Source of the DNA: CAYUQT01 sp964446835
GTDB taxonomy: Bacteria; Planctomycetota; Phycisphaerae; UBA1845; JAFGLZ01
Direction of reading: 5' to 3'
DNA: 64,000 nt
Assembly: GCA_964446835.1 (NCBI GenBank)
Contig: CAYUQT010000017.1
Span: 62,001 to 126,000, forward strand
Shown here one piece after another: positions 1 through 9,273 of this stretch. The notes under the pieces were generated by a model. It was not told the DNA's origin, ran no database searches, and saw nothing but the letters and a program-made list of their open reading frames with translations. The position numbers were made by a program, and so were the translations under genes. Positions within the stretch are counted from its first letter, which is position 1, and each line of letters opens with the position of its first letter.

Positions 1-2411
1 GCCGCCTCGCCAAACGCCTTCGAAGCTTCCATCAATCGGTTTTGAAGCGCCAGGACCACACCATAGTTGTATTGTACCATGGCCACACCCGGAGCCACCC
101 GCACCACCTCTTCCAGCTCCTTGCACGCCTCATCCAGCCTCGACATCTGCCCCAGCAGAATCCCCAGATGCAGTCGGGCGTTCACATTGCCGGCGTCGGC
201 CACCAAGGCATGTCGCAGGGACTCTGCCGCCTCTGCGTTTCGATTCATTCGACGAAGAGCCAGCCCCATTTCCATGTGGGCAACCGAATCCTTCGGGTGC
301 ACCGTCAAAACCCCTCGGATCTGCTCGATCGCCTCTTCACTGCGTCCCTCCACCGAGAGCAGCCTCGCCAGTTCGAGCTTCAGCTCCGGAATGTTGCGCC
401 TGCTCGTGCTCCGACGCAGCACCGCGATCGCCTCGTCGTTCTTATGCTCGGCCTGCAGCATTCGGCTGAGCGCCAATGCGGCCTGAACATGATACGGATC
501 CAGGGCCAGGGCCTGTTCGTAGGCCTTCCGGGCTTCAACGGCCTTCCCCATCCGCTCCCTCAGTACACCGATATTGTGATAGGCAGGTCCGGTCTGCGAC
601 CCCCGCCCGGCCTCGGCGCACTTCTCAAAAAGCGCCAACGCCTCCGCGTCCCGGCCCTTTCGGCTGGCAATCAGACCCTGCCCAAAGAGGGCTGCCGGTG
701 TCTGCGGATCTTCCTTCAGGGCAGCGACGAATGCCTGCTCGGCCTCCTCCACACGCCCCTCGTGAAACCTTGCCAGCCCAAACCCGGAAAGCGCCTCCGC
801 CCTGCGAGGAATCAGTGCCGCTTGACGCTTGAACTGCTCCGCCGCCGCCGGGTATCGACCGAGATTGATGTACGCATCCGCCAACATACCGACCGCACGG
901 GGATCGTCAGGATGATGATGAACGAAGGGCTCCAGGATCGCCAGCACGTCCGTGTAACGCCCCGCATTGGCCAGCGATTCCGCTCTCTGGATGCTCGCCC
1001 ACGCGTCCATCATGTCTTTCGGGTCCGGCAGAACCGCCGCCGATGCAGGCGCCGAACTCGCCACAACATATCCGAGCCCGGCCAATCGCTGACGCGACTC
1101 CTCATCCAATGGCAGGTTCTGCGAAACGACTGTCAACGCCTGCGGGTCACCCCCCGCAAGCTCCCGAAGCCGCGAGAACAGGGCCCTGGCCAACTCGCTT
1201 CGCTCACCGTAGAGATTCCTCATCTCATTGGGGTCGCCCTGAAGATCGTATATCTCGGGACGCGGTGCCATGATGAACTTGGCATCCTCCCGCCTCACAC
1301 CCACCAACGCCGACCAGTGATGCATCACTCTCGGATGAAGCGTTTCCACATACAGCGACCGCGGCTGTTCGGCCGGCGGACTTAGCAGGCTCACCCCGTC
1401 CGTTCCCTTCGGGGGCTCCTGCCCTAGCATGTCCAGCACCGTGGGCATGACGTCGATCAGCCCCACCTGTCGCGGCAGAGTCATGGCTTCCGACATGCAC
1501 GACGGAACGTTGAAGATCACCGGAACACGAAGCGTGGTGTCGTAGATCAACAGGCCATGGGTAATCTCACCGTGTTCGCCGAACGCCTCACCATGATCGC
1601 TGACCACCACGATCAGCGTCCGATCTCGAAGCTTCATCCGATCGATCGCCTCGATGAGTCGTCCGACCTGCGCGTCTGCATAGGCGATCTCCCCATCGTA
1701 GGGCCGTCCCGCGTGCTTGCTCTTGAACGGCTCTGGCGGTGCATATGGGAAATGCGGATCGAAGTAGTGAGCCCACAGGAAGAACCGCTCCTTGCCGTGC
1801 CTCTCGAGCCATGCCAGTGCACGATCGCTCGCCGCCTCTGCCGGCCGCTCACGGTGTCCAAACGCCTGAGACTGCCCGTCCGAGGTCAGATCGTCGTCGT
1901 AGTCGTCGAAGCCCCTGGCCAGTCCGAATCGTCGATCCAGTACGAAAGCGCTGAGCACTGCCCCCGTACGATACCCCTGCCCCTTCAGTACCTCCGCCAG
2001 TGTCCGAACCGTTGGCGATAGGGAGTAGACGGCGTTGTCTCTGGCCCCGTGACGAAACGGATTGAGGCCCGTGAGCAGCGACGCATGACCGGGAAGTGTC
2101 AGCGGCGTCGGGGTGATTGCATTGCTGCACCGAACCCCCTGACGCGCGAGGCGATCCAGCGTTGGTGTCTCTGCGGCGTCATACCCATAGCACCCGACCC
2201 GGTCGGCTCGAAGCGTGTCGATGCTTACGAGGAGAACGTTGAAATCCCGGCATGCCCCGCGCGCCACTGGTATCCGATCTGCAACCCTCGGACCCCTGCG
2301 GCGCCTTTGAACCGTAACCGTCACGATTCCCAGGATAAGGACGCAGACGGTGCCCCAAACCAGTGGCTTCCGATACCTACGCCGAACCGGAGTTCCTGGA
2401 TCATCCGCCAT
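1..2411 (-). CDS. Membrane-anchored sulfatase-like hydrolase fused to TPR repeats (3' end outside window)
   Basis: Alkaline-phosphatase/sulfatase superfamily enzyme, 803 codons visible and still open at the left edge. I translated it from the ATG at 2411, which has a GGACAGG motif upstream. Residues ~17-34 form one membrane segment, so the catalytic part is probably outside the cytoplasmic membrane. Metal-site motifs are visible: SIDTLRADR (~63-71) and SDHGEAFGEHGE (~271-282). The nucleophile motif reads TLPGHASLLTG (~105-115), so Thr105 stands where sulfatases carry Cys or Ser in C/S-x-P-x-R, and the Arg is His. This suggests a phosphodiesterase- or phosphoethanolamine-transferase-like activity, or an unmodified hydrolase, rather than a true sulfatase. 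About nine TPR-like repeats fill the region from ~460 to the edge. It is last in a three-gene minus-strand operon, 19 bases after the membrane protein gene. Confidence 0.85.
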   Translation of the reverse strand, partial: MADDPGTPVRRRYRKPLVWGTVCVLILGIVTVTVQRRRRGPRVADRIPVARGACRDFNVLLVSIDTLRADRVGCYGYDAAETPTLDRLARQGVRCSNAITPTPLTLPGHASLLTGLNPFRHGARDNAVYSLSPTVRTLAEVLKGQGYRTGAVLSAFVLDRRFGLARGFDDYDDDLTSDGQSQAFGHRERPAEAASDRALAWLERHGKERFFLWAHYFDPHFPYAPPEPFKSKHAGRPYDGEIAYADAQVGRLIEAIDRMKLRDRTLIVVVSDHGEAFGEHGEITHGLLIYDTTLRVPVIFNVPSCMSEAMTLPRQVGLIDVMPTVLDMLGQEPPKGTDGVSLLSPPAEQPRSLYVETLHPRVMHHWSALVGVRREDAKFIMAPRPEIYDLQGDPNEMRNLYGERSELARALFSRLRELAGGDPQALTVVSQNLPLDEESRQRLAGLGYVVASSAPASAAVLPDPKDMMDAWASIQRAESLANAGRYTDVLAILEPFVHHHPDDPRAVGMLADAYINLGRYPAAAEQFKRQAALIPRRAEALSGFGLARFHEGRVEEAEQAFVAALKEDPQTPAALFGQGLIASRKGRDAEALALFEKCAEAGRGSQTGPAYHNIGVLRERMGKAVEARKAYEQALALDPYHVQAALALSRMLQAEHKNDEAIAVLRRSTSRRNIPELKLELARLLSVEGRSEEAIEQIRGVLTVHPKDSVAHMEMGLALRRMNRNAEAAESLRHALVADAGNVNARLHLGILLGQMSRLDEACKELEEVVRVAPGVAMVQYNYGVVLALQNRLMEASKAFGEA

Positions 2412-2430
2412 GTCCGCAATCTATCCTGTC

Positions 2431-3567
2431 CTATCGACCCGGCCGACCACCTCGCCCGATCAGCCCAACCCACCGCATGGTAAATGTCCACCCCAGGGCT
2501 GTCAGGAAGATGAACGTGGGCCACGTGCTGAGTACCCACGAACTCTCCGCCTTCTGAGTTGCTCCTATCGATACGTTCTGGAGCAGGTGCCAGGCCGCCC
2601 AGCCCGACGCACCACAGAAGGCCAGGTCATGAAGCAGCCACAGCAACCACGGCAGCCACCCCCACGGACGGGGGTAACATAGACATCCCCCCACACCCAG
2701 CGCAACCATGCACAGCCCGGCGTATTGAAGCACATTCACAGGCGATAGCCCATATTCATAGCTGCGAACGAAATTCGCAATTGGAATCACCGGCAACAGC
2801 CACGACTGCACCGGATCATTCAAGAAGACGCTCGGAAGGATCGCCCCCTGGATCAGCAGAACGAGTGGGGGAAAGAACCAGGCACACACCTTTGCCGGCC
2901 AGATCCCCCCTGACACCGGTCCGCGGCCTTCACTCATCCTCTCCGCCAGCCAAGCCGCCAGTGGTACGAATACCGCGTACATCGTGCCGTAACCCAGCAC
3001 CCCGACAGACGTCCAGCGGATCGAACCCGTGCCGAAGAAGAGGGCATCCCGCGATACGGCACCCAACACCCCCGCCACTACGCCGACCAGGGGCAGGAGC
3101 ACCAGCGGCCCCCTCCGAGCCAGGAAGAGTCCTGCCACCAGGATCGCCGCGATATGCGGAAGCCCGCGGGCGACGGCCTCTCGAAGCAAGACCCGATCAC
3201 TGAGGTGTGCCCCCGGCTCGATTCCCCCGCACCACCATCCGGTCTTCTGATAGAAGGCGAGTTCGGGTCCCAGTGAACACAACGTGCCCAGGATGCCCCC
3301 TAACCAGAGCACCCCAACCACCGCAAACACACCCGTGCGCCGCCATTTCGCAAGCAGAAGATAGAAGACGGATGAAACCGCCAGAGCCGGTGATGCCAAC
3401 AGCCATTGCACGCTGGTGGATGGGCACAGAACCGACGCGGCAAAAAACGCCAGACTCCCAGACCCCGCGCCCACCATCATCCCGGCGGCGAGTGCACCCG
3501 TGGTTCGAACAGGACGCGCAGACCCTTCCGGTGTCACCGCTCCCTGTGTTGTTGAGGATCTGTTCAC
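2431..3567 (-). CDS. Polytopic membrane protein of unknown function
   Basis: Predicted 378-residue integral membrane protein with roughly eight to ten hydrophobic segments, for example around residues 27-47, 55-70, 78-96, 137-172 and 185-208, and a short charged C-terminus rich in Arg and Gly. I do not recognise a family. The GTG start follows a GAGGAG motif at a very short distance, so a start slightly downstream is possible. It lies between the secreted protein gene (19 bases away) and the sulfatase-like/TPR gene (19 bases away), all on the minus strand, so the three are very likely one transcript. An accessory role for the neighbouring membrane-anchored hydrolase is only an inference. Confidence 0.75.
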   Translation of the reverse strand: MNRSSTTQGAVTPEGSARPVRTTGALAAGMMVGAGSGSLAFFAASVLCPSTSVQWLLASPALAVSSVFYLLLAKWRRTGVFAVVGVLWLGGILGTLCSLGPELAFYQKTGWWCGGIEPGAHLSDRVLLREAVARGLPHIAAILVAGLFLARRGPLVLLPLVGVVAGVLGAVSRDALFFGTGSIRWTSVGVLGYGTMYAVFVPLAAWLAERMSEGRGPVSGGIWPAKVCAWFFPPLVLLIQGAILPSVFLNDPVQSWLLPVIPIANFVRSYEYGLSPVNVLQYAGLCMVALGVGGCLCYPRPWGWLPWLLWLLHDLAFCGASGWAAWHLLQNVSIGATQKAESSWVLSTWPTFIFLTALGWTFTMRWVGLIGRGGRPGR

Positions 3568-3586
3568 GTCTCCTCGTGACCGAGGG

Positions 3587-5323
3587 CTACTGAGACCTCA
3601 GGGACCCCGCCAGCGACTGAAGTAGGTAGCTGCCTTCCGGCGATCCGAGATACCTCAGAGCCACCTGGAACTGGTCTGCCACACGCGACGGATCTGAATC
3701 CGTTCCCTGCGTCGTGACGTTCTTGATCGTCTGGTCAAATTCTTCATGCGCCCTCTTGTAGATCTTCGATGCCTGTTCGACCGCGGCACCCTTCGCGCCA
3801 CCGCCCATGATTCGCCTGCATAGAGTCAGGGCCTCACCCGGCTGCTCCTTCGCAAGCGACTCGGCCTTGGCGATGAGTTTGGACGCCTCGGCCTCCACCA
3901 AAGCAGCATCGCGATCCAGCAGCCAACCGACCGCATCACGAACCGCACCGCGATCGTCCTTGCCGGCGACCACCTGCGTCGTCAGTCCGGCCTTCTTCAG
4001 GGCCTCGGCCAGTCCTCGCGCCTGGGCCTCCGGCAACTGCTTGCTCGTGGCCACCGATGCCAGTGCAACGGCCAGCCGTGACTTCGCTTCTTCCTTCTGG
4101 CCCACAACGCCGCTCAATCCATCTTCCTTGGATTCATGAACCACCACGCCCCGAGCCAGAGGAAGTCCGGCAGCAACAGCCTGCACCAGCTTGGAATTAC
4201 CTCCACTGGCCAGCAGATACACGCGCGTCCTGTCTATCGCCATCTGCCTGCTGATGCTGTTCACCGCCGAGAAGCAGATCGCCGTGTAGGCCTCCACAGA
4301 CCAGACTTGGTCCTTCGCCTGGGGTTGAAGGGCCACGACAATAATCCCCTTGTCGTCGGCCAATCCCTGGAACCGCGACACACCTTGCTCATCAGCCGGC
4401 CCTTCGACGAACAGAATCGGCCATGACTTCTCAAGCGTGTACGATTTCGGCGTCGCGATCGCCATCAGATATCGTGTGAAGGCACCGTTCACGCCAGTCT
4501 TCTTGCCGATCTCGCGGAGAACACGAGACAGACGCATCTCCGACCGGGCCGCCTCACCCTTCTTGAATGCAACCTGATCCAGCGGCGGTCGCGGCTTGCT
4601 CTTACCGATCTTGCTGATTTGCGTAATGTCTGGAGCCGGTTCGCCCTTGAACCGAATCATCGCCAGACACCCCAGCACCGAATAGTTCGTCATGATGTTC
4701 TGGTCATGTGTGAAGATCTTGATCACAAAGACCTGACCGGCCGGGCGATCCATCACCAGTATCCCGCCGAAACCCTGCGGTGAAACGCGCGTATCCAAAT
4801 ACCCGCACGCGTAAATCGTCCGCTCCATCACATCAATCGGAGGAGCCGGAATCGTCAGCAGCTTCTCCTTCTCCGCCAGCTCCTTCTGCAACGCACCCAG
4901 GTACTCGATGGCATCCAGATCGCTCGGCTCCGGCCCCATCGTAATCGTCGTCTGATCGGCTTCCGGCCCCGGAGAAACCAACTTGACCTTGTTCCCCTCT
5001 ACCTTGCCGGTCCAATCCGGTGGCACGGGCAGACCGAACCCGCCCTTCTCGCACCAGATCGGCAGCGAGACCTTGATCGGCCCCGTCGCGGTCGCCTTGT
5101 CCTTGCCCTTCTTCATGATGGCGTCGAGGGGATTGGACTTGCCCCCGCCCTTGCCCGGCTGGGCCGCCCCGGCATCGGCCGCCTTCGCCGCCGCGTTCTT
5201 GCGCTTCTCCGCCTTGGCGCCCTCCGGCTTAGGCTGAGTCGACGCCTGTTCTGCATCGACCACACCGCTATACCCTGCGAACACACACACCGCCATCAAC
5301 CAGACAAGTCTGCTCGTCCTCAC
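3587..5323 (-). CDS. Secreted protein with a degenerate alpha/beta-hydrolase-like region
   Basis: A 578-residue exported protein. Residues 1-24 form a signal peptide ending near VDA-EQ, followed by a Lys/Ala/Gly-rich low-complexity linker to about residue 80. The middle part (~290-400) has the rhythm of a PHB-depolymerase/esterase fold, including an I-D-R-T-R-V-Y-L-L-A-S-G-G-N-S stretch where such enzymes have the G-x-S-x-G elbow. The elbow here is not canonical, so catalysis is doubtful. The C-terminal ~100 residues are helical and Ala/Glu-rich, resembling a TPR-like tail. The GTG start is preceded by GGAAGG at six bases. It is the first gene of the minus-strand operon that ends in the sulfatase-like/TPR gene. 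The family assignment is low confidence; the coding call is firm. Confidence 0.75.
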   Translation of the reverse strand: MRTSRLVWLMAVCVFAGYSGVVDAEQASTQPKPEGAKAEKRKNAAAKAADAGAAQPGKGGGKSNPLDAIMKKGKDKATATGPIKVSLPIWCEKGGFGLPVPPDWTGKVEGNKVKLVSPGPEADQTTITMGPEPSDLDAIEYLGALQKELAEKEKLLTIPAPPIDVMERTIYACGYLDTRVSPQGFGGILVMDRPAGQVFVIKIFTHDQNIMTNYSVLGCLAMIRFKGEPAPDITQISKIGKSKPRPPLDQVAFKKGEAARSEMRLSRVLREIGKKTGVNGAFTRYLMAIATPKSYTLEKSWPILFVEGPADEQGVSRFQGLADDKGIIVVALQPQAKDQVWSVEAYTAICFSAVNSISRQMAIDRTRVYLLASGGNSKLVQAVAAGLPLARGVVVHESKEDGLSGVVGQKEEAKSRLAVALASVATSKQLPEAQARGLAEALKKAGLTTQVVAGKDDRGAVRDAVGWLLDRDAALVEAEASKLIAKAESLAKEQPGEALTLCRRIMGGGAKGAAVEQASKIYKRAHEEFDQTIKNVTTQGTDSDPSRVADQFQVALRYLGSPEGSYLLQSLAGSLRSQ

Positions 5324-5478
5324 AATTCACCTTCCATCTCTCAGAGAAGGCGACGCATTCGGATCCGCCTCCAAGCGGTCCCTGCAGGCGTCAACCTCAC
5401 ATTCCAAGTCTCTTCAAGTACACGCAACGGGCGACCTAGTCAACTGCCTGAAGGGCATAAACGCTCCAATCTGCGCCT

Positions 5479-5496
5479 GGGCCTATCGATAGACCC
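5479..5496. promoter_or_regulatory. Palindrome, possible operator
   Basis: CTATCGATAG at 5483-5492 is a perfect 10-base palindrome, extended by GGG on the left and CCC on the right with one mismatched base on each side. It sits in the divergent region upstream of both the secreted-protein operon and hicBA. HicAB pairs often autoregulate through such sites, but no regulator was identified and the assignment is speculative. Confidence 0.3.
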
Positions 5497-5560
5497 GGGC
5501 GATTGCCGAAGTTGCTAAGGCCTCGCAGTGCGACCGTGCCATGAACGAAGCCACTCTCAC

Positions 5561-5589
5561 TTCTGACTGATCGTATAGTCCGCTACAAT
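5561..5589 (+). promoter_or_regulatory. Possible sigma70-type promoter for hicBA
   Basis: A TACAAT -10 hexamer lies at 5584-5589, about 70 bases before the hicB start. The -35 position 17 bases upstream (5561-5566, TTCTGA) is a weak match, so the call rests mainly on the -10 element and its location. Confidence 0.4.
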
Positions 5590-5656
5590 GTGCTGTAGGG
5601 CTTCTGACCTGAGAATACAGGACCACAGCATTCCGGATTGGCCAGGGAGCACACCG

Positions 5657-5869
5657 ATGGAAGAACTGGTTTTCGAAGTGGCACAGGAACCGGATGGTGG
5701 CTACGTTGCCGAATGTCTCGGTGAAGACATCTTCACCCAGGGCGATACCTGGGATGAGTTGAGGCAGAATGTCCTGGAGGCCGTCAAGGGCTTCTTCTTC
5801 GATTCACCATCGCGCCCTCATCGGATTCGGCTGCGCCTCGTTCGTGACGAGGTGGTGGTTCCGACATGA
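5657..5869 (+). CDS. hicB: HicB-family antitoxin (short form)
   Basis: A 70-residue protein with the HicB-like partial RNase H-like fold: an alternating strand pattern, GGYVAECLGEDIFTQGDT at ~14-31 and a following helix of the type WDELRQNVLEAV. HicB neutralises HicA by binding its RNA-binding face. This is the short form without a C-terminal DNA-binding domain, so autoregulation would need another route. An ATG at 5588 in the same frame is longer, but the ATG at 5657 has AGGGAG seven bases upstream and begins at the conserved domain. Its stop overlaps the start of the next gene by four bases (ATGA), typical of coupled antitoxin-toxin translation. Confidence 0.8.
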   Translation: MEELVFEVAQEPDGGYVAECLGEDIFTQGDTWDELRQNVLEAVKGFFFDSPSRPHRIRLRLVRDEVVVPT

Positions 5870-6111
5870 AACTACCTCGTAACCTGCCGGGGCGTGATCT
5901 GGCCCGCCATCTCGAGAGAGCCTTTGGATACCAACAGGTTCATCAAGAGGGCAGCCACATCATTCTCCAGACTGGAGCGGTGCCTCACCACCGTATTCCA
6001 GTCCCGGATCACAAAGCCCTCAGACTCGGAACGCTCAATGCCATCCTCCGAGCTGTCGCTCGGGCTCACGGCTTGAGCAAAGAAGAGGTTGCTCAGAAGC
6101 TCCTTGGCTGA
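5866..6111 (+). CDS. hicA: HicA-family mRNA interferase toxin
   Basis: An 81-residue protein of the HicA/YcfA family, a double-stranded-RNA-binding-like fold that cleaves mRNA. The diagnostic G-S-H motif with the catalytic His lies at ~30-32 (EGSHIILQ), followed by the HHRIPVPDH strand and the GTLNAILR helix seen in the family. The start codon overlaps the hicB stop, and both genes read away from the divergent intergenic region. The order here is antitoxin then toxin, the reverse of many hicAB loci. Expected role: growth arrest or maintenance of the locus. Confidence 0.85.
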   Translation: MKLPRNLPGRDLARHLERAFGYQQVHQEGSHIILQTGAVPHHRIPVPDHKALRLGTLNAILRAVARAHGLSKEEVAQKLLG

Positions 6112-6170
6112 CGGCTCGACCGATCGCCTGAACGCCCTGTCCCTCCATCCCGGATGTCCCGGCTCAGGCC

Positions 6171-9100
6171 CTACTTCCGGACGCACGCCAGAGACCAATC
6201 GACAATGGACCCCTCAAAGGCCAGATCCACCGCGAAGACCCCCGACCCCAGCGACACTGCCGATCCCTTGATCGCATAAGCTGGCGGAACATAGACGAAC
6301 ACGCGTCCTTTCATACCCGGAACCCGTTTCGCCTTGCCGCGAAGTGTCAACTGACCCTCGTCCCAAGATACATCACTGAGCTCCACCCCACCCTGCGTCA
6401 CGTGCATATCCGTCCCGACCACCGTGGGAGTCTCTCCGATGGGCGTCAACCGTAGCAGCAGTGTCTGATGACGCTGTAACTCCACGTCAAGGGAAACTCC
6501 CAGTCCCGTGGGTGCCTGCAACAACCCCAGCGGCTTGCCTGAGAAGAACTCCGTGATCATGAGCGGACGACGTGCGTCCAGTCCCAGCCGCTCCAGGCGA
6601 ACCGGCAGCCGGATCGACGTCTCACCCAGATTGAACAGCCCCAGCACATCCCACGATCCCCACGCCGTCTTCACCGGAAGATGCCACTGCCGGGCGTACC
6701 CCTCGTGGTCGAACAGGTCGATCGGTCGAGCGACCTTCTGATAACCCGGAAGCACCCAGGGAATCATCGCCAACCGATCTTCCGGCAACTCCGGAAGACG
6801 ATCGCAAAGGAATGTCGGACCGCCGCCCAACGCCGTGAATGCCACACGCCATTGAGTCTCCGCCAGATCACCCTGGCCTACCTGCAGATAATCCGGGTCG
6901 CTCCAGTAAAACTTCCCGCTGACGTGATACCGTGTCGCGACGTGGTTCGTGAAGTCCGCCAGCCAATCCCATGCCCCCCTCGGGTTGCCGAGGTCCACGT
7001 GAACCCACGCCACGTCGCACAATCCCGCGACGGCGTTCAGCGGCGCGTTGCACGCGTGGTAGGCCATCTCTTCGCCCATGCCCCGGCGAAACGCCGCCAT
7101 CGCACGTCGCCACACCGGAATCCCTCGAACCACATCGGCGTCGTGCAGCATCAGCCCCCCCATCAGCAGATTGCCCTGGAAGTCATTCTTCAGATACGCC
7201 GATCCGTGCTGCCTCGCCAGCTTGCCCGCCTGCTCGTAGAAGGCCTCACCCATCGGATGGGTCGGATCCACCAGGAAACACTTTCCGTGCGGAACCCAGA
7301 ACCAGTGGTGGTCCGTCACCAGCGGCTTGCCCTGACCGTCCCGCGCAAGCGCCTCCGGATGCTCCTTGTAGAACGGGGCGAATTCCGACATCTGGCTGAC
7401 CGCCGTCCACACACCAAACGACAGGCCCATCTTCTTCAGCTCGTCCGCCAGCCAGGGGAAGCCGTGCGGAAAACGATCGTTCGGAACCCAGTGACCGCAG
7501 ATGTCCTTGTACTGCCATCCGTGATCGATCTGGAAGTTCGTCGCACCCAGCGGCGCAAATCGCTTCTGGATGATCCGGGCATTCGCCAGAACAAGCTCCT
7601 CGGAGATCGTCAGGCGATAGGAGTACCAACTGTTGTAGCCCGACGGACAGTGTCGTGGCGGTTTCAAGTCGCTCACCGCCATCACCACATCGGCCCACTG
7701 CTCCAACGCGGCATGTCCGGCCAGACCTGACGACGGACGGGCCGGCGACAGGTGAACCGCCACACGCTCTGAGCTCATCGTCTGGCCCGGAGCCAGCTTA
7801 TAGCCACCGTCGTAGCCGAACGATACCTCCGCACGACGCGGCCCACCCCCCGGCACCGTCTGAATCGAAACCCGCGGATGTGTCGTTTGAAAGGACACCC
7901 CCGATAAACCAAATGCCGTATCATTCATTGAGTCCGCGATGATCGTGGCACCATGGGACACGTGGCTCACGGCCCCGCCGCCGCACAACAGGTGGACCCC
8001 GGAACCGGTCAGCCCCGCCGAATCGGTGAAGATCCGTGCCCCCTCGGTCGGCATCAGCAGTGCCACATTCGACTCATCACCCCTCGGACTCAACAGCACC
8101 TGTCCGACCCGAATCGCCTCGGATCCCGTGTTGGTCACGTCGAGCCATACGACTGCTACGGGAACCTCCGCGAAGGTCTGAACGTGACCTTGCAGTCGCA
8201 ACGCACACGCCGTCTCCGACTTCCCCGCCTCAACAGGGACGCCGACGCAGGAGATCCTACTGCCCTTCCCAAGCGGAGTATCCACCGATACAGGAGCCCC
8301 CACCTCCTGCCATCGCTGCAAGACAGCCGACTTAGAACCCCACTTCACCGACCAGCACAGCGGTCCGACAATCCATCGTCCGCCCGCTTCCGGCTGTTCG
8401 CCCACCGTCACCGATCCGTCCCCGGGTCGCAGATCGACCAGCAAGCCTTTTCCCGTCAGGACGCTGCGAGCGACCTGGTCGGCCCCTTGGTTCATCACCC
8501 CTGCAATCTGCTCCGCACTCAGACGGCGGTCGTAGACTTTCAGGTCGTCGATCGTACCGCACACGGCCCGCGCCAGCCTGCCGAATCCCGCGCCCACGAT
8601 CAGCGACGGCGGTGAGGCCGGAAAGCGGCCGGGCTTCAGGTCCTGGCATTGCAGTTCCCCATCCAGATAGAGTTCCACGGCCGGTGCCGCCGTATCCCAC
8701 GTTACCGCGATGTGATACCAACGATCATTAGTCAGCGGGGCCTTGGAGAAGAAGTTGCGCGTCTTGCTGCCGTCCGTGCTGTCGGGCCCCCCCACGATCA
8801 GGCGAAGCCTGCCGTCGGGGTCTGCACGCTCGAGGTTAAATGAATTGCGGTCCGAATCGCTGAATGCCACGATGTTATCGTACGTCTTGGCGCCCCATCG
8901 ATTCAGTCGAACCCAAAAGCACAGAGTCCCCGCCTTGTCACGGATATTGCCGCTCGGCGAAAACTCCACGTACGACGCCCCATCACATTGAAGCCCCCGA
9001 CCTATTCGTCCGGGCCCCAGCGTCGGCGAGCCGATCACGCGAACCGGCACCCGATTGCCCGTAGCCGTGTCGGCGATCGCCCACGTATCGAAAGAGGCCT

Positions 9101-9182
9101 GGAATATCGGTTGACCTTGCTGAGCGAACCCCGAAACACAGAGGCACCCAACAACGACGACCCCCAGAGCGGGATGAATCAC
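6171..9182 (-). CDS. Secreted LamG plus GH27/GH36-like alpha-galactosidase-type glycosidase
   Basis: A 1003-residue secreted glycosidase. I chose the GTG at 9182, which has GGGAGGA five bases upstream and puts a signal peptide (residues 1-21) at the N-terminus; the same frame runs on to 9260. Residues ~25-230 form a LamG/concanavalin-like domain (CDGASYVEF, RWYHIAVTWD, GTIDDLKVYDRRL). A beta-sandwich linker follows, then a (beta/alpha)8 domain from ~510 to ~880 with SGYNSW, QIDHGWQ and the nucleophile motif YLKNDF, where Asp667 is the expected nucleophile of clan GH-D. A C-terminal beta domain ends the protein. Substrate is probably an alpha-galactoside or related sugar, not decidable here. 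It follows the GH5-like gene by 91 bases, so co-expression is likely. Confidence 0.85.
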   Translation of the reverse strand: MIHPALGVVVVGCLCVSGFAQQGQPIFQASFDTWAIADTATGNRVPVRVIGSPTLGPGRIGRGLQCDGASYVEFSPSGNIRDKAGTLCFWVRLNRWGAKTYDNIVAFSDSDRNSFNLERADPDGRLRLIVGGPDSTDGSKTRNFFSKAPLTNDRWYHIAVTWDTAAPAVELYLDGELQCQDLKPGRFPASPPSLIVGAGFGRLARAVCGTIDDLKVYDRRLSAEQIAGVMNQGADQVARSVLTGKGLLVDLRPGDGSVTVGEQPEAGGRWIVGPLCWSVKWGSKSAVLQRWQEVGAPVSVDTPLGKGSRISCVGVPVEAGKSETACALRLQGHVQTFAEVPVAVVWLDVTNTGSEAIRVGQVLLSPRGDESNVALLMPTEGARIFTDSAGLTGSGVHLLCGGGAVSHVSHGATIIADSMNDTAFGLSGVSFQTTHPRVSIQTVPGGGPRRAEVSFGYDGGYKLAPGQTMSSERVAVHLSPARPSSGLAGHAALEQWADVVMAVSDLKPPRHCPSGYNSWYSYRLTISEELVLANARIIQKRFAPLGATNFQIDHGWQYKDICGHWVPNDRFPHGFPWLADELKKMGLSFGVWTAVSQMSEFAPFYKEHPEALARDGQGKPLVTDHHWFWVPHGKCFLVDPTHPMGEAFYEQAGKLARQHGSAYLKNDFQGNLLMGGLMLHDADVVRGIPVWRRAMAAFRRGMGEEMAYHACNAPLNAVAGLCDVAWVHVDLGNPRGAWDWLADFTNHVATRYHVSGKFYWSDPDYLQVGQGDLAETQWRVAFTALGGGPTFLCDRLPELPEDRLAMIPWVLPGYQKVARPIDLFDHEGYARQWHLPVKTAWGSWDVLGLFNLGETSIRLPVRLERLGLDARRPLMITEFFSGKPLGLLQAPTGLGVSLDVELQRHQTLLLRLTPIGETPTVVGTDMHVTQGGVELSDVSWDEGQLTLRGKAKRVPGMKGRVFVYVPPAYAIKGSAVSLGSGVFAVDLAFEGSIVDWSLACVRK

Positions 9183-9273
9183 GGCTGTCCTCCCATCCCC
9201 CGAAATCGTATCGCCTGGCCGACCGTCTCTAGACCGACCCGGCCACCAAACGTTCCCCAACCCCCACAGCGTC

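Larger units (their letters stand above)
5324..5656. other. Divergent intergenic region between the minus-strand operon and hicBA
   Basis: About 330 bases without a gene. It must hold the promoters for the leftward operon and for hicBA. Visible are a palindrome centred near 5488 and a good -10 hexamer before hicB, listed separately. I see no other structure. Confidence 0.6.

Noticed and set aside
2390..2425. Possible frameshift at the start of the sulfatase-like gene
   Set aside because: Recounting bases showed that the ATG at 2411 and the TPR region at the left edge are in one continuous frame.
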